25,572 nucleotides of DNA from contig JAEZKF010000013.1 of NCBI GenBank assembly GCA_023415575.1, forward strand, positions 1 to 25,572, written 5' to 3'. Within the stretch, counting starts at the first letter, position 1; each line of letters begins with the position of its first letter. Source of the DNA: Bacillota bacterium (GTDB lineage: Bacteria; Bacillota; Clostridia; Oscillospirales; Ruminococcaceae). Shown one piece after another: positions 1 to 7,060 of this stretch. A program made the position numbers and the translations under genes. The notes below the pieces were generated by a model. The model was given only the letters and a program-made list of their open reading frames with translations, was not told where the DNA came from and made no database searches.

Positions 1-17
1 CACCAGCGCATCCAGAC

Positions 18-58
18 TAAAACAAAACTGACACCACTTGAATTGCGATGCCAGTTTA
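18..58 (-). terminator. Probable terminator of the PadR-HAAS operon
   Basis: Read on the minus strand, an AAACTG...CAGTTT stem (arms about 48-58 and 26-36, extended by G-U pairs) is followed by a T-rich tail (TTTTGTTTT). It lies about 95 bases past the stop of the HAAS-domain gene. I see no gene in the rest of 1-153. Confidence 0.5.
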
Positions 59-153
59 TTGCTTGATTCTTCCACCCTACATTAGGGGAGCTTTTTGTTA
101 ATGTCCACTAATCTTGGGGCGGTTCAGCTTGTGGTCGGGGGCTTTCTTGTGTA

Positions 154-804
154 TTAATCTCTGCTGTGTGAGGCAAAAACCGCTTTGAGTATGATGGTGC
201 ATATGGCGGCACCGGGGAAGATAACCCAAATGATATGCCATAGGCCGGTGGTAAAGCCCAGCGCCAAAAAGATGACAACGGCAAGCACCCACAAGGCGCT
301 GTTGAGCAGGTTATACACCCGCAGGTCTTTGGGTGAGGCCCAGTTTTCAATCTCATCGGGGTCCTTTTCCCGCTCTCTCTTCCACTGGGGCTTGGTCATG
401 TTGTAGTAGATGAGGATGCCGGTCGCAATGGCGATGGTGATAAAGAACAGGGTCATGGCAATCAGCTCGCTGCCGTAGTGTTCGCCGAGGGCAAAGAGCA
501 GGGGACTGAGGATATACAAGGACACTGCGCAGATGACTAAAGCAGCCGCCCGCTTGCGGTCGCGCTCAGTTTCTACGTAATGCTCCTGCGCTTCCTTAAT
601 CAAGGACTGGGTGAGCTCGGTGAGGTCACCAACACCTGCGATAACCTCGCTGTATGCTTCCTCGGTTGACTTGCCGCGCGAGATGAGGTCATCGTATTTC
701 TCGGTAAGGTCTGCAATCAGCGACTCCTTTATCTCGTCGGCCTTTGCGGTTTTGGGAACCTCGGAAAATGCGCGTTCGATAAAATGACGAATATTTACGT
801 ACAT
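154..804 (-). CDS. HAAS (DUF1700)-domain membrane protein, PadR partner
   Basis: A 216-residue protein. Residues 1-75 are a charged helical region of the HAAS/DUF1700 'permease prefix' type (ERAFSEVPKTAKADEIKESL, then GKSTEEAYSEVIAGVGDL). The rest carries about four membrane segments, near residues 86-105, 113-135, 165-185 and 188-210. HAAS proteins are commonly encoded next to PadR regulators and are thought to work with them in membrane or envelope signalling; the biochemical role is not established. The ATG has an AGGAG site about 6 bases upstream. It follows the PadR gene by 70 bases on the same strand and probably shares its promoter. The family call rests on motif reading and on the neighbour. 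Confidence 0.8.
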   Translation of the reverse strand: MYVNIRHFIERAFSEVPKTAKADEIKESLIADLTEKYDDLISRGKSTEEAYSEVIAGVGDLTELTQSLIKEAQEHYVETERDRKRAAALVICAVSLYILSPLLFALGEHYGSELIAMTLFFITIAIATGILIYYNMTKPQWKREREKDPDEIENWASPKDLRVYNLLNSALWVLAVVIFLALGFTTGLWHIIWVIFPGAAICTIILKAVFASHSRD

Positions 805-874
805 AATACTCCTGCCTTTCCTGCCATGCCCGCTTGGGGGTAGGCAATGCTAGATGAGAACACAAAGGGATACG

Positions 875-1195
875 CTAAATCAATTTATCAATCAATTCTT
901 TTGCGCTGTTCCATTCCTCGCGGCAGCGGGCAAGGTACCGCCTGCCCTCTGGGGTGATGGAATAGTAGCGGCGGCGTGCGCCAGTGGTTTCGTCCCCCCA
1001 ATAAGGGGAGATATACCCGCTCTGCTCCAGACGCCGGAATGCCGAATAGAGCGTCGCTTCCTTTAGCTCATACGCGCCTTCGGTTTTTTCCTGTATGGAT
1101 TGATTGATGCGGTATCCATAGCTGTCCTGCTTTTCCAGGTGGCTTAGTATGATGGCCTCGGTGTGTCCGCGAAGGATATCCGATGTAATTGACAT
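875..1195 (-). CDS. PadR-family transcriptional regulator
   Basis: A 106-residue winged-helix protein of the usual size for short PadR (subfamily 2) regulators. It has the typical start (LRGHTEAIILSHLEKQDSYG), the recognition region (YELKEATLYSAFRRLEQSGY), and the wing (ETTGARRRYYSITPEGRRYL). PadR proteins are usually dimeric repressors that control their own operon and often a transporter or membrane protein. The start is supported by an AAAGGAGGG site. A TTGACA/TATAAT promoter and an ATGTATAT...ATATACAT inverted repeat lie just upstream, consistent with autoregulation. The divergent ABC exporter could be a second target. The ligand is unknown. Confidence 0.93.
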   Translation of the reverse strand: MSITSDILRGHTEAIILSHLEKQDSYGYRINQSIQEKTEGAYELKEATLYSAFRRLEQSGYISPYWGDETTGARRRYYSITPEGRRYLARCREEWNSAKELIDKLI

Positions 1196-1219
1196 GTGCC
1201 GCCCTCCTTTGCTAAGTAC

Positions 1220-1248
1220 ATTATATGCTATAATACCTCGTCTGTCAA
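1220..1248 (-). promoter_or_regulatory. Promoter of the padR-HAAS operon
   Basis: On the minus strand, TTGACA (1248-1243) and TATAAT (1225-1220) are separated by exactly 17 bases, a perfect sigma-A consensus, followed by the PadR ribosome site. It is among the strongest-looking promoters in the window, which suits a repressed operon. Confidence 0.85.
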
Positions 1249-1272
1249 TGTATATTTAAAAATTATATACAT
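1248..1272. promoter_or_regulatory. Candidate PadR operator (inverted repeat)
   Basis: ATGTATAT (1248-1255) and ATATACAT (1265-1272) are perfect 8-base inverted arms with a 9-base spacer. The ATGT/ACAT ends match the half-sites typical of PadR operators. The repeat touches the -35 box of the padR promoter and lies between padR and the divergent ABC operon. About 150 bases without a gene follow, up to the ABC promoter. Confidence 0.6.
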
Positions 1273-1423
1273 TCATGGATAAAGCTTGAAGACTGTAATC
1301 GTTTTATAATTTTGGTGATGAGAACGTTTGTTCTATTTTGGGGAGGGATACAGGAAACAAAACATTACAACTAACAGACTAATATGCGATTATATAGAGC
1401 GAACATATATTTAATTTTGCCTC

Positions 1424-1453
1424 TTGCGTAATAGGATAGATTTGTGCTATAAT
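1424..1453 (+). promoter_or_regulatory. Promoter of the ABC exporter operon
   Basis: TTGCGT (1424-1429), an 18-base spacer, then an extended -10 TGCTATAAT (TATAAT at 1448-1453). Transcription would start near 1460. That is past the ATG at 1455 and supports the downstream start at 1485. Confidence 0.65.
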
Positions 1454-1484
1454 CATGAAACTGGTAAAAGGGGGAGAGAAAGGT

Positions 1485-2285
1485 ATGCGTGGATTTTGGG
1501 ATGTTGTAAAGCTGGAAATCAAGGAGGACATCCAGTACCCGTTCGGGTTTATGATTAGCGTCCTCATTCAGCCGATTGTGCTGCTGCTTAACATTGCGCT
1601 GTTTACAAGCATCTATGGCTACAATGACACGGATGTCATCCTCGGCTATGAGATGGGGCAGATGATTTGGTATTTCACCGCTATTCACTTTATCTGGGTT
1701 ATCGTGTTTAACTTTACCGACCACCGCATCTCTGAGCGCGTCCTTTCGGGTGAGCTTGCGGTGGACTTGCTGCGGCCCATGAACATCTTTGTGTATGAGC
1801 TAGGCTTATCAGTTGGTTTGCGGCTGACGGCTCTTGTCACTGAGTTTGTGCCGGGGATTATCGTCTATTCGCTGATTTATTTCCCGTACTTTATGACCAT
1901 TACCTCTGTACTGCGTTTTATCTGTGTCGTAGTGTTTGCCTTTGTTTTGATGTATACCATTAACTTCTTAGCGGGATTGTTTTCATTCATCCTCAAGAGC
2001 AACGCGGCGGTGACGGGGATTAAGTACCTTCTTATGGGGCTTTTGGGCGGAAGCTTTATGCCGCTTGATTTTTATCCGGAAAGTGTCCAGCGGGTGCTTT
2101 CTTTTCTGCCGTTTGAGTACATATTCTACTGGCCGATTCAGTTCTTTTTAAACACTGCACAATCTCAGCAGCCGGGGGTGTTTGGACGGACCCTGCTGAT
2201 TCAGGCGGTGTGGGCAGTTATCCTGGTTGCAATGTGCGGTCTTGGCTGGCGACGGGCTTCCCGACATTTCTGCGCAGTCGGTTAA
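1485..2285 (+). CDS. ABC-2 family exporter permease (first subunit)
   Basis: A 266-residue membrane protein with about six hydrophobic segments and the features of the ABC-2/DUF990 permease family: a short cytoplasmic start (VVKLEIKEDIQYPFGF), a central AVDLLRPMNIF region, and a late GLLGGSFMPLDFYPESVQ segment before the last helices. It should pair with the next permease and the ATPase to form an exporter; the substrate cannot be read from the sequence. The start at 1485 is chosen because it has a GGGGGAGAGAAAGG ribosome site, while the in-frame ATG at 1455 lies directly after the -10 box. The following permease begins 53 bases after the stop. Confidence 0.85.
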   Translation: MRGFWDVVKLEIKEDIQYPFGFMISVLIQPIVLLLNIALFTSIYGYNDTDVILGYEMGQMIWYFTAIHFIWVIVFNFTDHRISERVLSGELAVDLLRPMNIFVYELGLSVGLRLTALVTEFVPGIIVYSLIYFPYFMTITSVLRFICVVVFAFVLMYTINFLAGLFSFILKSNAAVTGIKYLLMGLLGGSFMPLDFYPESVQRVLSFLPFEYIFYWPIQFFLNTAQSQQPGVFGRTLLIQAVWAVILVAMCGLGWRRASRHFCAVG

Positions 2286-2338
2286 TAGGACTTTGCATCA
2301 ATGGAAAAACGCAAATTAGTGCGGAAAGGAATGACACA

Positions 2339-3130
2339 ATGAAGGCGTTTAAGACAGTTGAGCTGTTTGCCTGGTATGCGCGTATCAGATTACAGAGCAA
2401 TATGAGCTACCGGGCAGACTTTATCGTCGGTATGATTATATCCCTGTGTGTTGCAGCTGTGGGGCCGCTGTTTCAGTTTTTGCTGTTTACCACTACAAAA
2501 GGCTATCCGGGCTGGACGCTGCATGAGGTGATGCTGTTTCAGGGCATTGTTTTGCTGTTTTCCGGCCTGCGCGACATCCTGTTCGGCAACGTGTTTTCGG
2601 AAGTCAATATCATGGTCTGGCGCGGAGAGTTTGACCGAATGCTGATTTTACCCCACAGACCCATTAAGCTTATGCTGTGCTCCGGCTTTAATGCGGGAGG
2701 CATCGGGGTACTATTATCCGGTATCGTGCTCCTTTGTTACTCCGCAAGTGTGCTGGGCGTTGTTGTTACACCGCTTCGGGTTCTGCTTGTTTTGCTGGGA
2801 GTTACCTGCGGGCTTGTGCTCTACTGCTCGTTTTTGGTGTGGTACTGTGTTTTGATGGTGATGGTGACAAGAAACAGCCGAATGGAAGAGATTATCATAT
2901 CCCTATTTAACTTTGCAAACTATCCGGCGCAGATATTCCCAGGCCCCATCGGCACGATACTCAGCACGGTATTGCCCTTTTTGGTTATTGCGTATTTTCC
3001 GGCGCAGGTTCTGCTCGGGCGGGCGGATTCAGCCGTGGTGCCCGGGATGTTTGTCTGCGTTCTCCTGCTTGCTATCAGCCTGTTTGTATGGGAGCGCATG
3101 TTAAAGCGGTACACAAGCGTCGGCGGCTAA
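2339..3130 (+). CDS. ABC-2 family exporter permease (second subunit)
   Basis: A 263-residue membrane protein with about six hydrophobic segments. It has the family's start (ARIRLQSNMSYRADFIVGM), a middle GEFDRMLILPHRPIKLML region equivalent to the LLRP region of the first permease, and a late NFANYPAQIFPGPIGTIL segment. The reading frame is open further upstream to 2210, but that stretch overlaps the first permease and has no ribosome site. The ATG at 2339 is preceded by GCGGAAAGGA and starts the conserved part. With the first permease and the ATPase it forms a typical two-permease ABC-2 set. The substrate is unknown. Confidence 0.85.
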   Translation: MKAFKTVELFAWYARIRLQSNMSYRADFIVGMIISLCVAAVGPLFQFLLFTTTKGYPGWTLHEVMLFQGIVLLFSGLRDILFGNVFSEVNIMVWRGEFDRMLILPHRPIKLMLCSGFNAGGIGVLLSGIVLLCYSASVLGVVVTPLRVLLVLLGVTCGLVLYCSFLVWYCVLMVMVTRNSRMEEIIISLFNFANYPAQIFPGPIGTILSTVLPFLVIAYFPAQVLLGRADSAVVPGMFVCVLLLAISLFVWERMLKRYTSVGG

Positions 3131-3303
3131 ACACAATGAACGGAGCCGTATCGGCAAGCTGTGCTCGTACACGCACCATTTTGACGCTGCAAGGCACACA
3201 AGCAGCACGGCTTTATTTTCCGGGAAATAGGCAGAGTAATAAGAATACCCCATTTTGAATAAGGCAAAATCCGCGGCTTTTCGCCTTCGTTTGAGTATGG
3301 GGT
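3131..3303. repeat. Possible interspersed repeat inside the ABC operon
   Basis: The 211-base gap between the second permease and the ATPase has no convincing gene. Its distal part (3247-3303) is an imperfect hairpin: ACCCCAT (3247-3253) pairs with ATGGGGT (3297-3303), and AAGGC-AAAA pairs with TTTTCGCCTT inside. Such a gap is unusual between tightly linked transporter genes. The proximal part is rich in codon-like text on both strands but lacks a ribosome site. A dispersed repeat is an inference; copies elsewhere in the genome would confirm it. Confidence 0.35.
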
Positions 3304-3341
3304 TTGCAATCAACATAAGACAACAAGGAAAGGCTTGATAT

Positions 3342-4352
3342 ATGAAAATGCAGACTGAAAACATCATTGAGGTAAACGGGCTATGCAGAACCTTTAAGGT
3401 GCCTAAACGCGACAAGACCGGCGTACTTGCCTCCATGAAATCGCTGTTTCGCCGCGAGTATGTGATGGTGGATGCCGTAAAGGATGTCTCCTTCTCGATT
3501 AAGAAGGGGGAAATCCGCGGGCTGATTGGGCCGAACGGAGCGGGTAAAAGCACCACCATCAAGATTCTTTCGGGCATCCTCTACCCAACGACGGGCGAGG
3601 TGTCGGTCATGGGCTACAAGCCGTGGCTGGATAGGGAGGAGTACGTCAAGCACATCGGCGTATTGTTCGGACAGCGGTCACAGCTTCAGTGGGACTTGCC
3701 GCCGATTGACTCCTTCTTTCTGCGCAAGAAGCTGTATGATATCCCCAACGAGGTATACAAGCGCAACATCGAATACTTCCGTGAATTGCTGGACATCAGC
3801 GAGATTATAAACAAGCCGGTGCGTCAGCTTTCGCTGGGCGAGCGCATGAAATGCGAGTTTGTGTGCGCCGTTTTGCACGAGCCGCCGCTCGTGTTCCTAG
3901 ACGAGCCGACCATCGGGCTTGACGTCGTGAGCAAGGAAACGGTGCGCACCTTTATCTCGGCCATCAACCGCGACAAAAATACGACCTTTATCCTGACAAC
4001 TCACGACTTAAGCGATATTGAGAACCTGTGCGAGAACATCACCGTTATCAACAACGGCACCATCGTGTTTGACAACGGGCTTGACCATCTACAGGAATTC
4101 CTGCCTCCGCGCAGGGTGGTCAAGGTGCAGTTTGCAGAGCCGGTAGACTACGATGCCCTTGCGCCCTATGGCCCCATCTCCTATGACCGCGTCAAGGCCG
4201 AGTTTGAGGTGGATGCGCACAACGGGGATGTAAAAACCGCCGTATGCAACATCCTGCAGAACCTGCCGGTAGTTGATGTGAGCATTGAGGGTGCGAGCAT
4301 CGAGGAGGTTATTAAGCACATCTACGCGGGCAATACCATAGTTACATCGTAA
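3342..4352 (+). CDS. ABC exporter ATP-binding subunit
   Basis: A 336-residue ATPase that powers the two upstream permeases. Walker A GPNGAGKST is at residues 63-71, the signature LSLGERMK at 163-170 (an uncommon but functional variant of LSGGQ), and Walker B LVFLDEP ends at D187-E188, followed by TIGLD and the switch histidine in ILTTHDLSDIE. A C-terminal extension of about 100 residues (after INNGTIVFDNG) is typical of the ABC-2/NatA-like branch. An AAGGAAAGG ribosome site precedes the ATG. The gene ends 18 bases before the probable msrAB promoter. The substrate (drug, lipid or peptide) is not evident. Confidence 0.93.
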   Translation: MKMQTENIIEVNGLCRTFKVPKRDKTGVLASMKSLFRREYVMVDAVKDVSFSIKKGEIRGLIGPNGAGKSTTIKILSGILYPTTGEVSVMGYKPWLDREEYVKHIGVLFGQRSQLQWDLPPIDSFFLRKKLYDIPNEVYKRNIEYFRELLDISEIINKPVRQLSLGERMKCEFVCAVLHEPPLVFLDEPTIGLDVVSKETVRTFISAINRDKNTTFILTTHDLSDIENLCENITVINNGTIVFDNGLDHLQEFLPPRRVVKVQFAEPVDYDALAPYGPISYDRVKAEFEVDAHNGDVKTAVCNILQNLPVVDVSIEGASIEEVIKHIYAGNTIVTS

Positions 4353-4367
4353 TGAAGGACGGATTTG

Positions 4368-4376
4368 TGGTATAAT
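4368..4376 (+). promoter_or_regulatory. Extended -10 promoter for msrAB
   Basis: TGGTATAAT is a perfect extended -10 element (TATAAT at 4371-4376). No good -35 box is visible, which extended -10 promoters tolerate. Initiation near 4383 would give a leader of about 87 bases that contains a complete terminator hairpin. Confidence 0.55.
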
Positions 4377-4415
4377 CATGGTAAATGATTAGACCGCAAT
4401 GTTCTGGCAAACCTA

Positions 4416-4451
4416 ACAGCATTGCAGGGTTTAACTGCAATGCTGTTTTTT
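4416..4451 (+). terminator. Intrinsic terminator in the msrAB leader (attenuator candidate)
   Basis: ACAGCATTGCAG (4416-4427) and CTGCAATGCTGT (4435-4446) form a perfect 12-bp stem with a 7-base loop, followed by a run of six T. Only about 8 bases separate it from the msrAB ribosome site, so no promoter fits in between and msrAB must be transcribed through it. A competing pairing exists: GCAATG (4396-4401) with CATTGC (4420-4425), extendable by ACC/GGT. It may also end the ABC transcript. Confidence 0.75.
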
Positions 4452-4469
4452 ATAAGAGGGGAAAATGAT

Positions 4470-5423
4470 ATGAAGCAGGAAATCTATCTTGCGGGCGGGT
4501 GCTTTTGGGGCTTGGAAGAGTACCTTGCAAACCTGCCCGGTGTCATCGAAACAGAAGTGGGGTACGCAAACGGCAATACCGAAAACCCGTCCTATGAGCA
4601 GGTGTGCCGCGAGAACACCGGCCATGCCGAAACGGTACACACGGTGTATGATTCGGAGAAAATCAGCCTTGGCTTTTTGCTTGAGCGCTACTTTGAGGTC
4701 ATCGACCCCACAAGTCTCAACCGCCAGGGCGGGGATGTGGGCAGCCAGTACCGCACCGGCATCTACTATGTAAACGAAGAGGATAGGCTAATAGCACAAA
4801 AGGCGCTTGATAAGCTGCAGCAGAGTTACCGCAAGCGGATTGCCGTCGAACTTTTGCCGCTAAAGAACTTCTACCGGGCGGAGGACTACCACCAGAAGTA
4901 CCTGCAAAAGAACCCGCACGGCTACTGCCATATTCCGCGCTCGCGGTTTGCTGATGCGAAAATGGCACACGACCCGTCTAAACGGTATATAAGGCGGTCG
5001 GATGAGGAGCTCAAAGAAATGCTGACGCCCGACCAGTATGCCGTAACAAGGCAAAACGCCACCGAGCCACCCTTTCGCAACGCCTATTTTGACGAGCACC
5101 GCAAGGGAATCTACGTCGATATCACCACCGGTGAGCCGCTGTTTGCATCGAGTGATAAGTTCGATTCGGGCTGCGGCTGGCCAAGCTTTTCCCGCCCCAT
5201 CCCCGGGTCGTCGATTGTCGAAAAGCTGGACACCAGCCATGGTATGCTGCGCACGGAAGTGCGAAGCGGCATCGGTGACGCCCACCTCGGACATGTGTTT
5301 GAGGACGGGCCCGAGGAGCTTGGGGGACTTCGGTACTGCATCAACAGCGCATCGCTGCGGTTTATCCCCAAGGAGGAGATGGAAGCCGAGGGCTACGGCC
5401 ACCTGCTTTTGCTTGTCGAGTAA
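4470..5423 (+). CDS. msrAB: Fused peptide-methionine sulfoxide reductase MsrA-MsrB
   Basis: A 317-residue bifunctional repair enzyme. The N-terminal MsrA domain (about 1-160) carries the catalytic GCFWG with Cys11 and reduces the S form of methionine sulfoxide. The C-terminal MsrB domain (about 170-310) has DSGCGWPSF with Cys235, RSGIGDAHLGHVFEDGP, and the catalytic Cys290 in RYCINSASLRF, and acts on the R form. The usual zinc CxxC in MsrB is replaced by SS near residue 227, as in the zinc-free branch. There is no signal peptide, so it is cytoplasmic. The ATG at 4470 follows AGAGGGGA. Fused MsrAB is common in Firmicutes. The leader terminator suggests control by attenuation. Confidence 0.96.
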   Translation: MKQEIYLAGGCFWGLEEYLANLPGVIETEVGYANGNTENPSYEQVCRENTGHAETVHTVYDSEKISLGFLLERYFEVIDPTSLNRQGGDVGSQYRTGIYYVNEEDRLIAQKALDKLQQSYRKRIAVELLPLKNFYRAEDYHQKYLQKNPHGYCHIPRSRFADAKMAHDPSKRYIRRSDEELKEMLTPDQYAVTRQNATEPPFRNAYFDEHRKGIYVDITTGEPLFASSDKFDSGCGWPSFSRPIPGSSIVEKLDTSHGMLRTEVRSGIGDAHLGHVFEDGPEELGGLRYCINSASLRFIPKEEMEAEGYGHLLLLVE

Positions 5424-5425
5424 AT

Positions 5426-5465
5426 AAAAACGGCCGGACCGGCGGTTTTTACGCCGGTTCGACCG
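5426..5465 (-). terminator. Terminator of the trmO-like gene
   Basis: CGGCCGGACCGGCG (5431-5444) and CGCCGGTTCGACCG (5452-5465) form a 14-bp stem with one mismatch and one G-U pair. On the minus strand it is followed by TTTTTATTT, so it terminates the gene ending at 5485. Toward the plus strand it can stop msrAB transcripts only weakly, because no T run follows. Confidence 0.8.
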
Positions 5466-5484
5466 AATGGATTAGTAAGGTTTA

Positions 5485-5958
5485 TTAGGCAAATACGCTG
5501 TCCCAGTCAAAGTCGCCGGATTCCTCAAGGCTCTTTGGCCAGTGGGCGCACCAGTCGGGAACAGACGGGCTGTCTACACGGTCAAGGCTGGGGGTGTAGG
5601 GCTTGATGTCAAGCAGGGGAGATCCGTCCTCTGCATCGATGTAGCCAAGATAAAGGGTGCCGTTTTCCTTGTCGATGTGCACGACCTCGCAGCAGCTTAG
5701 GGCGATGGGGTTCGGCCTTTCCGGTGAACGGGTTGCAAAGGTGCCGAGTACCTCGGGCCCGCCCTTGTAGGGGCTCTTCTCGCTGGTCTTTGCGCGGGAG
5801 GCGGGGTTATCGCAGCCGTCAAACCACCACAGGGCGTTGATGTGGGAGTAGCCGGCAAGGCCCTCTAGGGCGCTGACATACTGCGGCAGAAGCTCAAGCC
5901 GCATACCGTTTTCATCGACACGGACTGTACCGATGGGCGAAAGAGTAAACTGTTGCAT
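5485..5958 (-). CDS. TrmO/TsaA-like tRNA m6t6A37 methyltransferase
   Basis: A 157-residue protein of the TsaA/YaeB (TrmO) family, known for SAM-dependent N6-methylation of t6A37 in threonine tRNAs. The sequence opens with FTLSPIGTVRV, then has INALWWFDG and the family hallmark TFATRSPERPNPIALS, and ends in LDIKPYTPSLD. It is shorter than the E. coli enzyme, as is usual for the single-domain Firmicute forms, so the exact substrate is less certain. The start at 5958 has an AAGGAG site; the frame is open to 6027, but that part reads through the leader hairpin. It is divergent from yjbQ. Confidence 0.85.
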   Translation of the reverse strand: MQQFTLSPIGTVRVDENGMRLELLPQYVSALEGLAGYSHINALWWFDGCDNPASRAKTSEKSPYKGGPEVLGTFATRSPERPNPIALSCCEVVHIDKENGTLYLGYIDAEDGSPLLDIKPYTPSLDRVDSPSVPDWCAHWPKSLEESGDFDWDSVFA

Positions 5959-5974
5959 AACGTTCTCCTTTTTG

Positions 5975-6002
5975 TCCCCCGATGCAGGCCTTACACGGGG
6001 GA
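5975..6002 (-). promoter_or_regulatory. Leader hairpin upstream of the trmO-like gene
   Basis: TCCCCCG (5975-5981) and CGGGGGA (5996-6002) form a perfect 7-bp stem in the mRNA leader, about 5 bases before the AGGAG site. It is not followed by a T run. Function is unknown. Confidence 0.4.
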
Positions 6003-6031
6003 GTGACAGTATAATCGGCGCCGTCATCTTC

Positions 6032-6059
6032 AGTATAGCAAGCTGATTTTATACTTCAA
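6032..6059 (-). promoter_or_regulatory. Promoter of the trmO-like gene
   Basis: On the minus strand, TTGAAG (6059-6054), a 16-base spacer and TATACT (6037-6032) preceded by TGC, an extended -10. The AGTATA/TATACT pair (6032-6037 and 6050-6055) also makes an inverted repeat in the divergent region shared with yjbQ. Confidence 0.6.
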
Positions 6060-6089
6060 CCCCTATTTTTAACATTTGGAGTTGGTTTT

Positions 6090-6485
6090 ATGGTGTATCA
6101 GTATAAGATTAAGACAACGAATGAGCAGCTGTGCGACATCACCATGCAGGTGCAGGAGGCGGTGCGCGCAAGCAAAGTGACCGAGGGCATCTGCGTGGTG
6201 TACTGCCCCCACACAACGGCGGGCATTACCATCAACGAGAATGCAGACCCGGATGTAAAGAGCGATGTCCTGCTGGGGCTTGACGCGGCCTTCCCCGACC
6301 GCAGGGAGTTTCGGCATATGGAGGGGAATTCCTCTGCCCATCTTAAGGCAAGCTGTGTCGGCACGCAGACGACGGTGATAATCCAAAACGGCTCGCTTTT
6401 GCTCGGCAGATGGCAGGGCATCTATTTCTGCGAGTTTGACGGTCCGCGCACGAGAACCTTCTATGTAAAGATCATAGCCGGATAA
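6090..6485 (+). CDS. yjbQ: YjbQ/UPF0047 family protein
   Basis: A 131-residue cytoplasmic protein of the YjbQ/UPF0047 family, close to the usual family length. The signature CPHTTAGITINENADPDV is present, followed by HMEGNSSAHLKASCVG and the final WQGIYFCEFDGPRTR segment. The conserved histidines suggest a metal or phosphate site. Some members have weak thiamine-phosphate synthase activity, but the physiological role is unsettled. A TTTGGAG ribosome site precedes the ATG. The gene stands alone on its strand between the divergent trmO-like gene and the terminator at 6551. Confidence 0.92.
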   Translation: MVYQYKIKTTNEQLCDITMQVQEAVRASKVTEGICVVYCPHTTAGITINENADPDVKSDVLLGLDAAFPDRREFRHMEGNSSAHLKASCVGTQTTVIIQNGSLLLGRWQGIYFCEFDGPRTRTFYVKIIAG

Positions 6486-6510
6486 GTTTAACATATTTTC
6501 ATAAAAACCT

Positions 6511-6540
6511 CTTGACCTTACCATAGTGTGAAGGTAAGCA
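6511..6540 (+). promoter_or_regulatory. Orphan MerR-type operator/promoter
   Basis: TTGACC (6512-6517) overlaps the dyad ACCTT...AAGGT (6516-6520 and 6531-6535), the arrangement seen in promoters activated by MerR-family regulators, where the operator sits in an overlong -35/-10 spacer. A weak -10 (around 6537-6542) would fit a 19-base spacer. No gene follows: a terminator begins 10 bases later. Confidence 0.5.
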
Positions 6541-6550
6541 TAAAAACGAG

Positions 6551-6580
6551 AAAGGCGTGCTCTTTTCAGCACGCCTTTTT
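6551..6580 (+). terminator. Intrinsic terminator downstream of yjbQ
   Basis: AAAGGCGTGC (6551-6560) pairs with GCACGCCTTT (6569-6578) around an 8-base loop, and the stem runs into TTTTT. It ends yjbQ transcription and any transcript from the MerR-type element just upstream. Confidence 0.88.
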
Positions 6581-6613
6581 ATAACACATAAAACATATGG
6601 ACATAGTTGGAGA

Positions 6614-6644
6614 TTGACAAATTTCTATATGTATGATACCATAC
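6614..6644 (+). promoter_or_regulatory. Promoter and candidate ArsR operator
   Basis: TTGACA (6614-6619) and TACCAT (6637-6642) are spaced by 17 bases. The inverted repeat GTATG-ATAC-CATAC (6631-6644) covers the -10 box, a position expected for an ArsR-type repressor site. It is the only good promoter before the four-gene redox cluster. Confidence 0.6.
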
Positions 6645-6710
6645 CCTCAACCTTTCTTTTTGCATTTTGACGCAAGACTATGAATATTGACTTTATCAGG
6701 AGGGGACACC

Positions 6711-7040
6711 ATGGTGCAGGAGGACTTGCAAACGGTACGGGTGCTTAAGGCGCTGGCAGATGAAACGCGGTATGAGATTGTGCGCATGCTGTGCAAGCAA
6801 TCTATGTGCGGCGGTGCCATATTAGAGCGGTTTCACATCACCCAGCCAACCCTTTCCTACCATATGAAGATCCTCATTGATTCGGGACTGGTTATCGGCA
6901 AACGGGACGGCGCATGGGTGTGGTACAGCCTTAACCGCGATTGCTTTACCGAGGTGCGCAAAAGGCTTTGCCATTTCTGCGACCAGATGGATGAGACGGA
7001 TGATGCAAAAGAAATCCTAACCCTTGAAAGGAAGCGCTGA
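6711..7040 (+). CDS. ArsR-family transcriptional regulator
   Basis: A 109-residue winged-helix repressor. The helix-turn-helix is in RFHITQPTLSYHMKILIDSGL and the wing in VIGKRDGAWVWYSL, with the family's LKALADETRYEIVRML at the start. Cysteines occur at CKQSMCGG before the DNA-binding helices and as CHFC in the C-terminal helix. These could bind metal or metalloid or sense redox, but the layout is not the classic ELCVCDL site, so the ligand is open. The start at 6711 has a strong AGGAGGGG site. It leads the operon arsR-thioredoxin-ccdA-arsC-like and probably represses it through the site at 6631-6644. Confidence 0.92.
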   Translation: MVQEDLQTVRVLKALADETRYEIVRMLCKQSMCGGAILERFHITQPTLSYHMKILIDSGLVIGKRDGAWVWYSLNRDCFTEVRKRLCHFCDQMDETDDAKEILTLERKR

Positions 7041-7060
7041 AAAGAAACGATACAACGAAA

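Noticed and set aside
1455..1484. Upstream ATG of the first ABC permease
   Set aside because: It lies 1 base after the TATAAT box and upstream of the predicted transcription start; ATG 1485 has a ribosome site.
2210..2338. N-terminal extension of the second ABC permease
   Set aside because: It overlaps the first permease in another frame, has no ribosome site, and the extra residues do not resemble the family.
4385..4468. 27-codon frame in the msrAB leader running through the terminator
   Set aside because: No ribosome site, and the RNA would start only about 2 bases before its ATG. The codons are dictated by the hairpin.
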